Assembly (NCBI RefSeq): GCF_014656295.1
Contig: NZ_BNCD01000002.1
Span: 62,001 to 126,000 of the forward strand
DNA length: 64,000 nucleotides
Reading direction: 5' to 3'
Source: Streptomyces sulfonofaciens
GTDB taxonomy: Bacteria > Actinomycetota > Actinomycetes > Streptomycetales > Streptomycetaceae
Part shown: in pieces, positions 57,019 through 64,000 of the stretch
How positions within the stretch are numbered: the stretch's first letter is position 1
How the letters are laid out: every line of letters begins with the position of its first letter
Notes under the pieces: model-generated
Seen by the model: the letters and a program-made list of their open reading frames with translations, nothing else
The model's database searches: none
Told to the model about the DNA's origin: nothing
Program-made: the position numbers and the translations under genes

Positions 57019-58662
57019 CTAGGCGCGATTCCACTTCTGGTTCGCCTGACTGTTGCAGGTCCACAGGATGAGCGGTGTGCCGTTGGCCGTGCCCCCGTCG
57101 GAGGCGTCGAGGCAGAGTCCCGCGTGGGCGTTGCGGATCGACCCGTCAGCGTTGACGGTCCACTTCTGGTTGGCCTGCCCGTTGCAGGGCCATGTGATCA
57201 CGCGTGTGCCGTTGGCGGTTCCCTGGTCGTAGGCATCCAGGCACTTGTCCCCGAAGACACGGATCTCGCCGCCCGCCCATGTGGTCCAGAGCTGGTTGGC
57301 GGCCGTGTGGCAGTCCCAGAGCAACACCGTCGCACCGGCCGCCGTGGACGCCTGGTCCACATCCACGCAGCGGCCGGCCGCACTGCCCCGCAGCCGGGAG
57401 GTCGTGGCGGTGAGGGGGGTGCCGCCGCTCACCCGGAACGCGGCGACACCGTGCGCCGGTACGCTCGCGGAGATCTGGCCCGACGTGCCCGAGGCGGCTC
57501 CGGTCCACAGGTCGGTGAGGGCGAACGACCCGCCGGACAGACCGACCTCGGCGGCCGTCGTGGTGACTGTCGCGGCACTGCCGCCCCGGTTGAACAGGCC
57601 CACGGCCACGGAGCCGTCGGACAGGGCTTTGGCGAACACCTCGGTGTTGCCGTCGTCGCGGACCCTGCGCCCCCCGGCACCCAGCGGGTCCTGGTCGACC
57701 GCCAGCAGGCGCGGGTTGCGCAGGATCGCGCTGACGTCGGTGGACATGGTGCGGATGTCGTTGCCCGCCATGAGGGGCGCCCCCATCAGCGCCCACAGGG
57801 CGAAGTGGGAGCGGGACTCCGCCGGCGACAGGCCCGGTCGGCCGACGACGAGCATGTCGGGGTCGTTCCAGTGCCCGGGGCCCGCCTGCGCGGCCAGCGG
57901 GGCGTTGACGTCGAGAACGTTGCCCACGCCCATCGGGTAGCTGTTGGTGTTGCCGTTCTGCCAGGTGTCGAGCAGGTCCTCCGTCGTCCGCCACAGGTCG
58001 GCGACCTCGCCCCAGTTGTAGGTGGCACCGGTGATGGCGTGCAGACTGTTCGGGTTGATGCTGTAGACGATCGGGCGCCCGGTCGCGCGCAGGGCGTCGC
58101 GCATGACCGAGAACCGTGCGACCTGCTCGTCCCGCGTGCCGGCCGAGGAGCACCAGTCGTACTTGAGGTAGTCCACGCCCCACGCGGCGAAGGCCCGTGC
58201 GTCCTGGACCTCGTGGCCCCTGCTTCCCGTGGCTCCCGGGTAGGAGCCCACGCCCTGCGCGCACGTGCGTTCGCCCGGGGCCTCGTAGATGCCGAACTTC
58301 AGGCCCCGGGCGTGGATGTAGTCGCCGAGTGCCTTCATCCCACCGGGGAACTTGGCCGGGTCGGCACGCAGGTTGCCCGCGGCGTCGCGCTGCGGATCGA
58401 ACCAGCAGTCGTCGACCACCACGTACCGGTAGCCGGCGTCCCTCATGCCGGAGGACACCATCGCATCGGCGGCCTGGTGCACCTGCGTCTCGGTGACGCC
58501 GCACCCGAAGCTGTTCCAACTGTTCCAGCCCAGCGGCGGGGTGAGCGCGGGGCTACCCGCTGCCGCCTGTGCGGTCGAGCGGGCCCCCGTGATGAATCCG
58601 GTGGCCGCCAGGGCGGCTGCCGCAACGAGGCAGAGCAGACGTCTGTGTGCTGGTAAGGACAA
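57019..58662 (-). CDS. Secreted GH27 enzyme with CBM13: alpha-galactosidase or beta-L-arabinopyranosidase
   Basis: A 547-residue secreted enzyme starting at a TTG (58660-58662) with GGAAAGG seven bases upstream; no better ATG or GTG gives the signal peptide RRLLCLVAAAALAATGFITG. The GH27 barrel opens PPLGWNSWNSFGCGVTE; VVDDCWFD binds sugar hydroxyls; Asp169 (YLKYDWC) is the nucleophile and Asp229 (LWRTTED) the acid/base. The usual GIY-x-D segment reads FGIYEAPGERTC, with Glu127 in place of the common small residue and Ala for Asp. The C-terminal 130 residues are a ricin-type CBM13 with three Q-x-W repeats (NQLW, NQKW, NQKW). A GH27-CBM13 beta-L-arabinopyranosidase is known from S. avermitilis; given the arabinofuranosidase neighbours that activity is a serious alternative. 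Confidence 0.88.
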   Translation of the reverse strand: MSLPAHRRLLCLVAAAALAATGFITGARSTAQAAAGSPALTPPLGWNSWNSFGCGVTETQVHQAADAMVSSGMRDAGYRYVVVDDCWFDPQRDAAGNLRADPAKFPGGMKALGDYIHARGLKFGIYEAPGERTCAQGVGSYPGATGSRGHEVQDARAFAAWGVDYLKYDWCSSAGTRDEQVARFSVMRDALRATGRPIVYSINPNSLHAITGATYNWGEVADLWRTTEDLLDTWQNGNTNSYPMGVGNVLDVNAPLAAQAGPGHWNDPDMLVVGRPGLSPAESRSHFALWALMGAPLMAGNDIRTMSTDVSAILRNPRLLAVDQDPLGAGGRRVRDDGNTEVFAKALSDGSVAVGLFNRGGSAATVTTTAAEVGLSGGSFALTDLWTGAASGTSGQISASVPAHGVAAFRVSGGTPLTATTSRLRGSAAGRCVDVDQASTAAGATVLLWDCHTAANQLWTTWAGGEIRVFGDKCLDAYDQGTANGTRVITWPCNGQANQKWTVNADGSIRNAHAGLCLDASDGGTANGTPLILWTCNSQANQKWNRA

Positions 58663-58784
58663 GGGGATGCCTTTCCGGGATGAGTGCCGGCGGGTTGGTC
58701 GTCGTGCGGTGCGGGCCGGGTGCCGGAGGTGCGCAGGGCTCAACGGTGTCCCGCGCACCACCGTCCACCTCCCGCCGGTGCGGT

Positions 58785-59891
58785 TCAGCGGTAGCCGGCG
58801 GCGACGACGTTCGCCTGGACGGCGTTCTCCGTCTGGTCGGAGGGGTAACCCGAGACGACGGCCCCCTCGTAGAAGGTGCCCGCGCTGAGGTTGGCGCCGC
58901 CACCCGGCTTGCAGCAGTCTCCGCCGCTGCCCAGGACGATGGCTCCCTGTTTCTTCATGGGGCTGTATCCGCTGGGCAGCGAGCCGTCCCACAGGGTGGT
59001 GAGGGCCCCGGCCTGTGCGTTGCTGCCCTTGACGGCGAAGCGGGAGGTGCCGTTGTTCTTCAGCGTCGCGGTCACGAACTTGCTGGTGAAGGCCCGCTGG
59101 TTGGGGTTCCATGACTGGCTGCCGCCGGGGTACAGGCCCCACTCGAGGTCGGCCTGTACCCAGGGGCCGCTTCCGGAGCAGCCGCCGAACCAGCACTCGG
59201 TGCCGAAGTTGATCGCGTCCATGGCACCGGCGGCATCGGCCTTCCGCGTGGTCTCGCTGTTGCCGTAGTCGAAGCAGCAGCCGCTGTTGACGTGCGTGCC
59301 GCTGGTCACCATGTACATGCCTTCAGGCGCGCTCCCGGTGGGGACACCGCTCGCGTGGCCGTCCCTCCAGTAGCTGTTGCCGGGGTTGATGTACAGCGAG
59401 TACGCCTTGCCGCCGCCGGCCGTCAGGGACTCGGACGTCGCCTTCGCCGGGCTGCTCTGGCTCGATCCCGGGACCACGCTCGACCCCTGGTACCACAGGT
59501 CGTTCCCGCGTCCCGACTGGTCGTAGACGACCGTGATGACACACGACGTGCTCGCACAGAACGAGTCCTGTGCCGCGGCGTCCGCGACTCCTCCCGCGGA
59601 CCGCACACCGATGTCCCTCGTCGCGTTGTCTGAGGCACGTCTGACCTGGTAGAGACGGCTGTTGTAGGACCCGTAGAGTGCCCGCACCGTACTGTGCGCC
59701 GCCACACAGGGCGTACCGCCCGAGCGGTAGATGTCGCAGGGACCCGTGCCGGCCGCGGACGCCGGAACCGACCAGCCGAAGGCGGTTGCCAGCACCGCGA
59801 CCAAGGTGAGCGCCACGCGTGCGGCCACGGCAAGGGGAGCACGGCGACCGTGCGGTACCCGGCCCGGCGCGGAAACGAGTGAAGACTGCAT
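58785..59891 (-). CDS. Secreted GH54 alpha-L-arabinofuranosidase catalytic domain
   Basis: A 368-residue secreted enzyme: signal peptide (LAVAARVALTLVAVLATAFG, cleavage near ASAAG), then the GH54 beta-sandwich from GPCDIYRSGGTPCVAAHST. The unusual vicinal disulfide pair is present (SGCCFDYGNSET), as are VVYDQSGRGNDLWYQG and INFGTECWFGG, typical of the family (AbfB-type, mainly fungal and actinobacterial). Known enzymes release arabinofuranose from arabinan and arabinoxylan. The CBM42 found in most GH54 proteins is absent: the protein stops right after the catalytic domain (QANVVAAGYR). ATG at 59889-59891 has AGGAGGA upstream. Controlled by the promoter at 60030-59960. Confidence 0.88.
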   Translation of the reverse strand: MQSSLVSAPGRVPHGRRAPLAVAARVALTLVAVLATAFGWSVPASAAGTGPCDIYRSGGTPCVAAHSTVRALYGSYNSRLYQVRRASDNATRDIGVRSAGGVADAAAQDSFCASTSCVITVVYDQSGRGNDLWYQGSSVVPGSSQSSPAKATSESLTAGGGKAYSLYINPGNSYWRDGHASGVPTGSAPEGMYMVTSGTHVNSGCCFDYGNSETTRKADAAGAMDAINFGTECWFGGCSGSGPWVQADLEWGLYPGGSQSWNPNQRAFTSKFVTATLKNNGTSRFAVKGSNAQAGALTTLWDGSLPSGYSPMKKQGAIVLGSGGDCCKPGGGANLSAGTFYEGAVVSGYPSDQTENAVQANVVAAGYR

Positions 59892-59915
59892 CAGCGTCCT
59901 CCTGGATGCGAGCTG

Positions 59916-59948
59916 TGCATGACGTAGTGCATGACGTGCATGACGTAG
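59916..59948 (-). repeat. Three direct repeats TGCATGACG in the GH54 leader
   Basis: TGCATGACGTAG, TGCATGACG and TGCATGACGTAG follow one another (written on the plus strand), between the predicted operator and the ribosome site of the GH54 gene. They could be extra regulator half-sites or an RNA-level element. Confidence 0.65.
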
Positions 59949-59959
59949 ACATGCCAATA

Positions 59960-60030
59960 TTCGATATCTCGAACGCCATTCGGAAAGTCGGACGGTCTCT
60001 GGATGATAGAGGGACGCCGAAGCGTGTCAA
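59960..60030 (-). promoter_or_regulatory. Promoter plus operator of the GH54 gene
   Basis: On the minus strand: TTGACA (60030-60025), 16 bases, TATCAT (60008-60003), then after 29 bases the inverted repeat TTCGA-TATC-TCGAA (59973-59960, written on the plus strand). Layout is the same, within one base, as at the GH43 promoter at 53763-53832, so one regulator probably acts on both. The -35/-10 pair is close to the housekeeping consensus. Confidence 0.78.
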
Positions 60031-60083
60031 TACGTGCCGCACACGAGTGAGCGGCGGAGTCGGCGGGCTGAGGACTCCTCCTT

Positions 60084-60096
60084 GACATGTGATGTC
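60084..60096. promoter_or_regulatory. Operator motif GACAT-GTG-ATGTC (perfect, site 3)
   Basis: A perfect 5-base-arm inverted repeat that overlaps a TTGACA hexamer (60083-60088) in the region between the divergent GH54 and GH29 genes. It is related to the two sites before the GntR gene. Confidence 0.7.
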
Positions 60097-60212
60097 TTCG
60101 ATCGCGAGGAGCGGTGGTCGCCGCCGTCAAGGCGAATGGACCGCACGGCCCCGTTCTCCAGTCCACGTCAGAACTATTGACAGTTCCCAAGATCACGTGG
60201 GACCCCTGGAAA

Positions 60213-60225
60213 GACATGGGATGTA
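60213..60225. promoter_or_regulatory. Operator motif GACAT-GGG-ATGTA (site 4)
   Basis: A one-mismatch copy 129 bases from site 3 and 71 bases before the GH29 start. The paired arrangement repeats that upstream of the GntR gene. Confidence 0.65.
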
Positions 60226-60295
60226 TCGCTGGGCATCATCCAGCTCTCCCAAGTCGCGACCCCAACCCCCGTACGCGTCACCGGAAGGTCACTTC

Positions 60296-61885
60296 ATGAC
60301 GATCAACAGGCGCCTGTTCCTGTCGGGAGTCGCCACCGCAGCCGCCGCCACGGCGGTGAACCTCGGACCGGGCGGCGGGATCGCGCACGCCGCCCCGTCG
60401 TCCTATTCGCCCACGTGGTCGTCGGTCGATCAGCATCCCGCGGCACCCGAGTGGTTCCAGGACGCGAAGTTCGGCATCTACTTCCACTGGGGCGCCTTCA
60501 GCGTGCCCGCCTACGACAACGAGTGGTATCCGCGGAACATGTACGTCGGCGGCAGTGCCGCGAACGCGCACCACGTCGCCACCTACGGCGATCCCTCCAC
60601 ATGGCCCTACGACAACTTCATCGACGGGGCTCGTGACAAGGCGGGCAACTTCGTGCAGTTCGCGCCGAGGCTGGTCTCGGCGGGCGGCAGGTTCGACCCC
60701 GATGCCTGGGCCCGGCTGTTCGCCGACGCAGGGGCCAGGTTCGCCGGCCCGGTGGCCGAGCACCACGACGGCTTCTCGATGTGGAACAGCGCGGTCAACG
60801 AATGGAACTCCGTCCGGCACGGCCCCCGGCTGGACCTGCTGCGGCTCTTCGGTGACGCCATCCGCGCCCAGGGCATGAAGCTGCTGGTGTCCCTGCACCA
60901 CGCCTACAACTTCAACGGCTACTACGACCACGTGCCCGCGCAGTCCACCGCCAGTCTGAGGAAGCTCTACGGGCAGCTCGACACCGCCGCTGAGAACCAG
61001 CTCTGGTACGACAAGCTCAAGGAGGTGGTCGACCAGGCGAGGCCCGACATCATCTGGGAGGACTTCGACCTCACCCGCGTCGACGAGGCCAAGCGCCTGG
61101 ACTTCCTGTCGTACTACTACAACCAGGCACTCTCCTGGGGCCGAGAGGTCGTGGCCACCTACAAGGACGGCTACAACAACAGGGGCGAGGTCTTCGACTA
61201 CGAGCGCGGCGGCCCGGCCGAGACCACCACCCCGTACTGGCTCACCGACGACAGCATCAGCAGCTCCAGTTGGTGCTACACCCAGGGAATCGGTTACTAC
61301 TCCACACCGCAGATGCTCCACTCGCTGATCGACCGCATCAGCAAGAACGGCAACATGCTCCTCAACATCGCGCCCACGGCGGACGGCGCCATCCCCCAGA
61401 CGCAGAAAGACGTCCTGCTCGGTATCGGCGACCACCTCAAGCGCTTCGGTGAATCCCTCTATGCCACCCGCGCCTGGAGCGTCTACGGCGAAGGCCCCAC
61501 CAAGATGGGCGGCGGCTCCTTCACCGAGCCGCGCGCGGGCACCGCCAAGGACGTCAGGTTCACCCGCAGCAAGGACAACACCGTCCTCTATGCCACGATC
61601 CTCGGCTGGCCGGGCACCTCGACGACCATCACCACCCTGGCCGGAGGCCGTATCGACATGCACGCCCTGAAGTCGTTGCAGTTGCTGGGCGGCACCCCGG
61701 GCACGTACACCGACCTGCCCCGCCCGACCCAGAGCGGCGACGGACTGCACATCACCCTCCCCTCGGCCACGGCACCGCACAGTGCACTGGCCTACGTACT
61801 GAAGTTCACCTTCGCCGGCCGCATCCCCGCCCTCGTGCCCGGCGGCTCCGGTGGGTCCGGCGGCTCCGGGGCGCGCGCCGCCTGA
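60296..61885 (+). CDS. Secreted GH29 alpha-L-fucosidase
   Basis: A 529-residue enzyme with a Tat-type signal (NRRLFLSGVATAAAATAV) and the GH29 barrel: FGIYFHWGAFSVPAYDNEWY near residue 56, AEHHDGFSMWNS, LLVSLHHAYNF, the nucleophile region PDIIWEDFDLTR and LLNIAPTADGAIP (the L-L-N-x-x-P block near the end of the barrel). A C-terminal beta-sandwich and a Gly/Ser tail finish the protein. The nucleophile segment has W-E-D where most family members have W-x-D, so the Asp is retained. It removes fucose from glycans such as xyloglucan or arabinogalactan proteins. GGAAGG precedes the ATG at 60296. Two GACAT-N3-ATGTC sites upstream link it to the FadR-type regulator. Confidence 0.88.
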   Translation: MTINRRLFLSGVATAAAATAVNLGPGGGIAHAAPSSYSPTWSSVDQHPAAPEWFQDAKFGIYFHWGAFSVPAYDNEWYPRNMYVGGSAANAHHVATYGDPSTWPYDNFIDGARDKAGNFVQFAPRLVSAGGRFDPDAWARLFADAGARFAGPVAEHHDGFSMWNSAVNEWNSVRHGPRLDLLRLFGDAIRAQGMKLLVSLHHAYNFNGYYDHVPAQSTASLRKLYGQLDTAAENQLWYDKLKEVVDQARPDIIWEDFDLTRVDEAKRLDFLSYYYNQALSWGREVVATYKDGYNNRGEVFDYERGGPAETTTPYWLTDDSISSSSWCYTQGIGYYSTPQMLHSLIDRISKNGNMLLNIAPTADGAIPQTQKDVLLGIGDHLKRFGESLYATRAWSVYGEGPTKMGGGSFTEPRAGTAKDVRFTRSKDNTVLYATILGWPGTSTTITTLAGGRIDMHALKSLQLLGGTPGTYTDLPRPTQSGDGLHITLPSATAPHSALAYVLKFTFAGRIPALVPGGSGGSGGSGARAA

Positions 61886-62008
61886 GCGCTGCGCCGGTCC
61901 TCGTCCGCCCGTCTTCGCGCTGCCCCGTGATCGCCCCGGTCCGACCGCCCGCCCCGTCGGCATCACCCGCTGGATCGCCGGCAGGTGGTCTCTGTGACAA
62001 GCCGTCAG

Positions 62009-62020
62009 CGAATCGATTCG
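62009..62020. promoter_or_regulatory. Palindrome CGAATCGATTCG in the leader of the GH-A gene
   Basis: A perfect 12-base palindrome with central CG, typical of LacI-family operators. It lies in the 389-base gap between the fucosidase and the next hydrolase gene, about 100 bases upstream of that gene's predicted promoter. The gap contains no other recognised gene. Confidence 0.55.
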
Positions 62021-62107
62021 ATGCGCAAAGGGCGAGACCGTCACATGGCACAAGGCCCCGCCCGTGCTCGTGGAAGCCTGTCTCCCGGGAAAGCACGGGT
62101 TTCCGCC

Positions 62108-62155
62108 TTGACGGGCGTCGTAGCGCGCTCTACGTTCTCGAATCGAACCGGTTCG
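62108..62155 (+). promoter_or_regulatory. Promoter and operator of the GH-A hydrolase gene
   Basis: TTGACG (62108-62113), 17 bases, TACGTT (62131-62136) form a plausible promoter. The perfect palindrome CGAACCGGTTCG (62144-62155) lies over the predicted start site, and an overlapping TCGAATCGAACC repeats the CGAATCGA element of the palindrome at 62009. A LacI-family repressor such as the one encoded at the right edge is the likely binder. Confidence 0.65.
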
Positions 62156-62274
62156 CCTAACCGATCCGACTGCTGGACGCAGCCCCGTGCCCCGTAACCC
62201 GCAACCCCGTGCAGGGGCGGTGGACCGCCCACGTCCGTCCGCTCCGCCTCGCCAGACATCAGGGAGAGCCGCTC

Positions 62275-63636
62275 ATGAGTATCGTCACGCGCAGGGTGTT
62301 CGCCGGGATGGCAACCCTTGCCGCAGCACTGGCATGCTGCGTGGTGCCGCCGACGACCGCTCGGGCCGTCGACACCGGTGTCACCGTCGACTTCGCCACG
62401 GCCGGTGGAGCACCTGCGTACCGCGCATCGGGAACGCTGTACGGGATGTCACCGGACGGGTCCCGTCCCGGGGACGCCTTCTACACGGACATCAAGTGGC
62501 ACCTGGAGCGGGCCGGAGGCGCACAGCTCAACAGCGGCGGCTACGCGACCAGCCCGGCCGACTACCGGACCCGCTGGGCCGCCACGCTCGCCCAGTACAA
62601 ACGGACGACGGCCCTCGGAGGCACGTTCATCCTGCTGCCGCACGATCTGTGGGGGGCCGACGGCACCACGAGCCAGGCGTTCCCCGGCGACAACGGTGAC
62701 TGGACGAAGTTCGACGGCTTCGTCCGGCAACTCATCGCGGACGTCCGCGCGAACCGCATGAGGGTCGAGTGGGACCTGTGGAACGAGCCCGACCTGTCGA
62801 TCTTCTGGAAGCCGTCGCAGGCCCAGTACCTCCAGATGTGGTCCCGCTTCTACGGCGCCGTCCGGTCCGCGTTTCCCGACCAGCTCATCGTCGGTCCCAG
62901 TACGGCCTCCCAGCCCTCCTCGGGCAATGCCTGGTGGAAGACGTTCCTGGACCGGGCCAAGGCAGACGGCACGGTGCCGGACATCTACAGTTGGCACGAC
63001 GAACCCGGCGACCCCGTGGCGGACGTCGGCAGGGCCGATGCGCTCCTGGCCGCCGGCGGTCTCACCAGGACCCGGCCCTACCAGATCAACGAGTACGCCA
63101 CTTCGTCGATGCAGACCCCCGGCGGCGGCGGATGGTTCATATCCCGGCTGGAGCGGGCGGGCGCGGACGGGCTGCGCGGCAACTGGGCCGGCGGCCAGTC
63201 GCTCCACGACTACGAGGCGGGCCTGCTGACCAAGGACAGCGCGGGGCGGTACCAGCCCCGCGGCGAGTGGTTCACCTACCGCTACTACGGGTCCCAGACG
63301 GGGAACGTCGTCAACCTGGTACCGGGGGCGAACACGGACGGGTTCGCGACCAAGGACAACGCGGCCGGGAACGCCAAGATCCTCCTCGGCTCCAACGGCA
63401 ACACCGGGGAGGTGACCGTCAGTCTCACCGGGCTGGACACCACGTCGGTGGTGTCCGGGGGAAAGGTGCGCGCCGTTCTCCAGCGCATTCCCTACAACGC
63501 GGGCAACGCGGTCACGGGCCCGACCACCGTATCCGACCGGGTGCTGAACGTGAGCGCGGGCAGGGCCTCGCTGACAGTGCCGTGGGGCAGTGCGCAGGAC
63601 GGCTACACGATCACGTTGCTGCCTGCGGCGGGGTGA
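62275..63636 (+). CDS. Secreted clan GH-A glycoside hydrolase (GH39-like)
   Basis: A 453-residue secreted protein. The N-terminus has TRRVFAGMATLAAAL, a twin-arginine or Sec-type signal, with cleavage near ARAVD. The barrel contains the clan GH-A acid/base motif VEWDLWNEPDLS (N-E-P), and a later glutamate in QINEYATSSM is the nucleophile candidate. LYGMSPDGSRPGDAFYTD near residue 65 resembles GH39-type openings. A beta-rich C-terminus (SLTGLDTTSVVSGGKVRAVL) follows. GH39 enzymes include beta-xylosidase and beta- or alpha-L-arabinosidases; the family assignment is by eye and not certain. AGGGAGAG precedes the ATG. Two LacI-type palindromes lie upstream, and a LacI gene converges from the right. 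Confidence 0.75.
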   Translation: MSIVTRRVFAGMATLAAALACCVVPPTTARAVDTGVTVDFATAGGAPAYRASGTLYGMSPDGSRPGDAFYTDIKWHLERAGGAQLNSGGYATSPADYRTRWAATLAQYKRTTALGGTFILLPHDLWGADGTTSQAFPGDNGDWTKFDGFVRQLIADVRANRMRVEWDLWNEPDLSIFWKPSQAQYLQMWSRFYGAVRSAFPDQLIVGPSTASQPSSGNAWWKTFLDRAKADGTVPDIYSWHDEPGDPVADVGRADALLAAGGLTRTRPYQINEYATSSMQTPGGGGWFISRLERAGADGLRGNWAGGQSLHDYEAGLLTKDSAGRYQPRGEWFTYRYYGSQTGNVVNLVPGANTDGFATKDNAAGNAKILLGSNGNTGEVTVSLTGLDTTSVVSGGKVRAVLQRIPYNAGNAVTGPTTVSDRVLNVSAGRASLTVPWGSAQDGYTITLLPAAG

Positions 63637-63682
63637 CCGGCCGGGCCCGCCGGGGCAACCGCACGGGTGACCGCGCGTGTGC

Positions 63683-64000
63683 TCACCCGCGGTCCCCGGC
63701 GGCGCGGCCGTCCGCCCGGGCGAGCCGGCCGGCGGGAACGGCGGCCGTGCTGGAGCGGAGCGAGATCGGCGGGGCCAGCAGGATCTGGCGGGGCGGCGTG
63801 CCCGGCGCGGCGATCCTCTCCAACAGCAGGGACACCGCCTGTGCACCCATGTCCTGCGCCGGTACGTCGGCCGCTGTCAACGGCGGGCGGAAGTCCTCGG
63901 CCCAGAGGCGGGCCGCGACACCGATGACCGAGAAGTCGCGGGGCACCTTCAGGCCCGCATCGGCGAGCGCGCGCTGAACGCCGGGCAGTGCCGCTTCGTT
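63683..64000 (-). CDS. LacI-family transcriptional regulator, C-terminal fragment cut by window edge
   Basis: The last 105 residues of a LacI-type regulator run in from the right edge. VQRALADAGLKVPRDFSVIG, AAVSLLLERIAAPGTPPRQI-like residues and ISLRSSTA are the C-terminal lobe of the sugar-binding core and the closing strand of this family. The DNA-binding part is beyond the window. It converges on the GH-A hydrolase gene and is a candidate regulator of it through the palindromes at 62009 and 62144. Confidence 0.82.
   Translation of the reverse strand, partial: NEAALPGVQRALADAGLKVPRDFSVIGVAARLWAEDFRPPLTAADVPAQDMGAQAVSLLLERIAAPGTPPRQILLAPPISLRSSTAAVPAGRLARADGRAAGDRG

Overview
The window looks like chromosomal DNA of a Streptomyces-type actinomycete. 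It has very high G+C with strong third-position GC bias, GTG and TTG starts, several twin-arginine secreted hydrolases, sugar ABC importers with no ATPase gene of their own, an egtABCD operon, a PAS-GGDEF-EAL protein matching RmdA, and a perfect SigR-type promoter in front of a thioredoxin gene. From memory, gene order from about 3 to 22 kb resembles the S. coelicolor SCO0885-SCO0928 region; that comparison was not computed. I see no rRNA, tRNA, CRISPR array or intact insertion sequence.

Region 1 (0-22.4 kb) is ordinary core or conserved chromosome: a UspA fragment, a class F sortase with two small secreted or membrane proteins, a methyltransferase translationally coupled to RmdA, a LysR regulator divergent from a type-B succinate dehydrogenase operon (sdhCAB), an ornithine-lipid pair (olsB-olsA), an LLM flavin oxidoreductase, dodecin, the ergothioneine operon egtABCD, an orphan MazF/PemK-like toxin, a LacI regulator, thioredoxin and an FAD disulfide oxidoreductase.

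Region 2 (22.5-32.3 kb) is a sugar-uptake and glycan-hydrolysis regulon: two permeases, a binding lipoprotein, a GH2 enzyme, a divergent LacI repressor and two secreted GH43 enzymes, the second with a frameshift before its C-terminal binding domain. Three copies of an ACATCGATGT-type palindrome lie at the binding-protein, GH2/lacI and GH43 promoters and tie the region together.

Region 3 (33.7-47.5 kb) is accessory DNA and an insertion-sequence graveyard. Six degraded transposase fragments (IS5-, IS630- and IS1380-like) alternate with small catabolic genes, each next to its own regulator: HxlR, a 2-hydroxyacid dehydrogenase, a haloacetate-dehalogenase-like hydrolase with all expected active-site residues, a fumarylacetoacetate-hydrolase remnant, MarR plus a cis-CaaD-like tautomerase, a flavin-reductase-like protein, an alpha/beta hydrolase, and TetR plus a class II aldolase. 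A methyltransferase gene at 45.4 kb is broken in a run of C.

Region 4 (47.8-64 kb) is a second glycan island: a LacI/binding-protein/permease/permease set divergent from a GH32-type enzyme, then secreted GH43, GH27-CBM13, GH54, GH29 and clan GH-A enzymes, a FadR-type GntR regulator and the C-terminus of another LacI repressor. The enzyme set (arabinofuranosidases, a GH27 enzyme that may be a beta-L-arabinopyranosidase, a fucosidase) fits trimming of plant arabinogalactan or arabinogalactan-protein side chains. Two promoters (GH43 at 54.0 kb, GH54 at 59.9 kb) share the same -35/-10 and operator architecture, and a GACAT-N3-ATGTC motif occurs in pairs before both the GntR gene and the fucosidase gene. 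These look like two small, cross-linked regulons.
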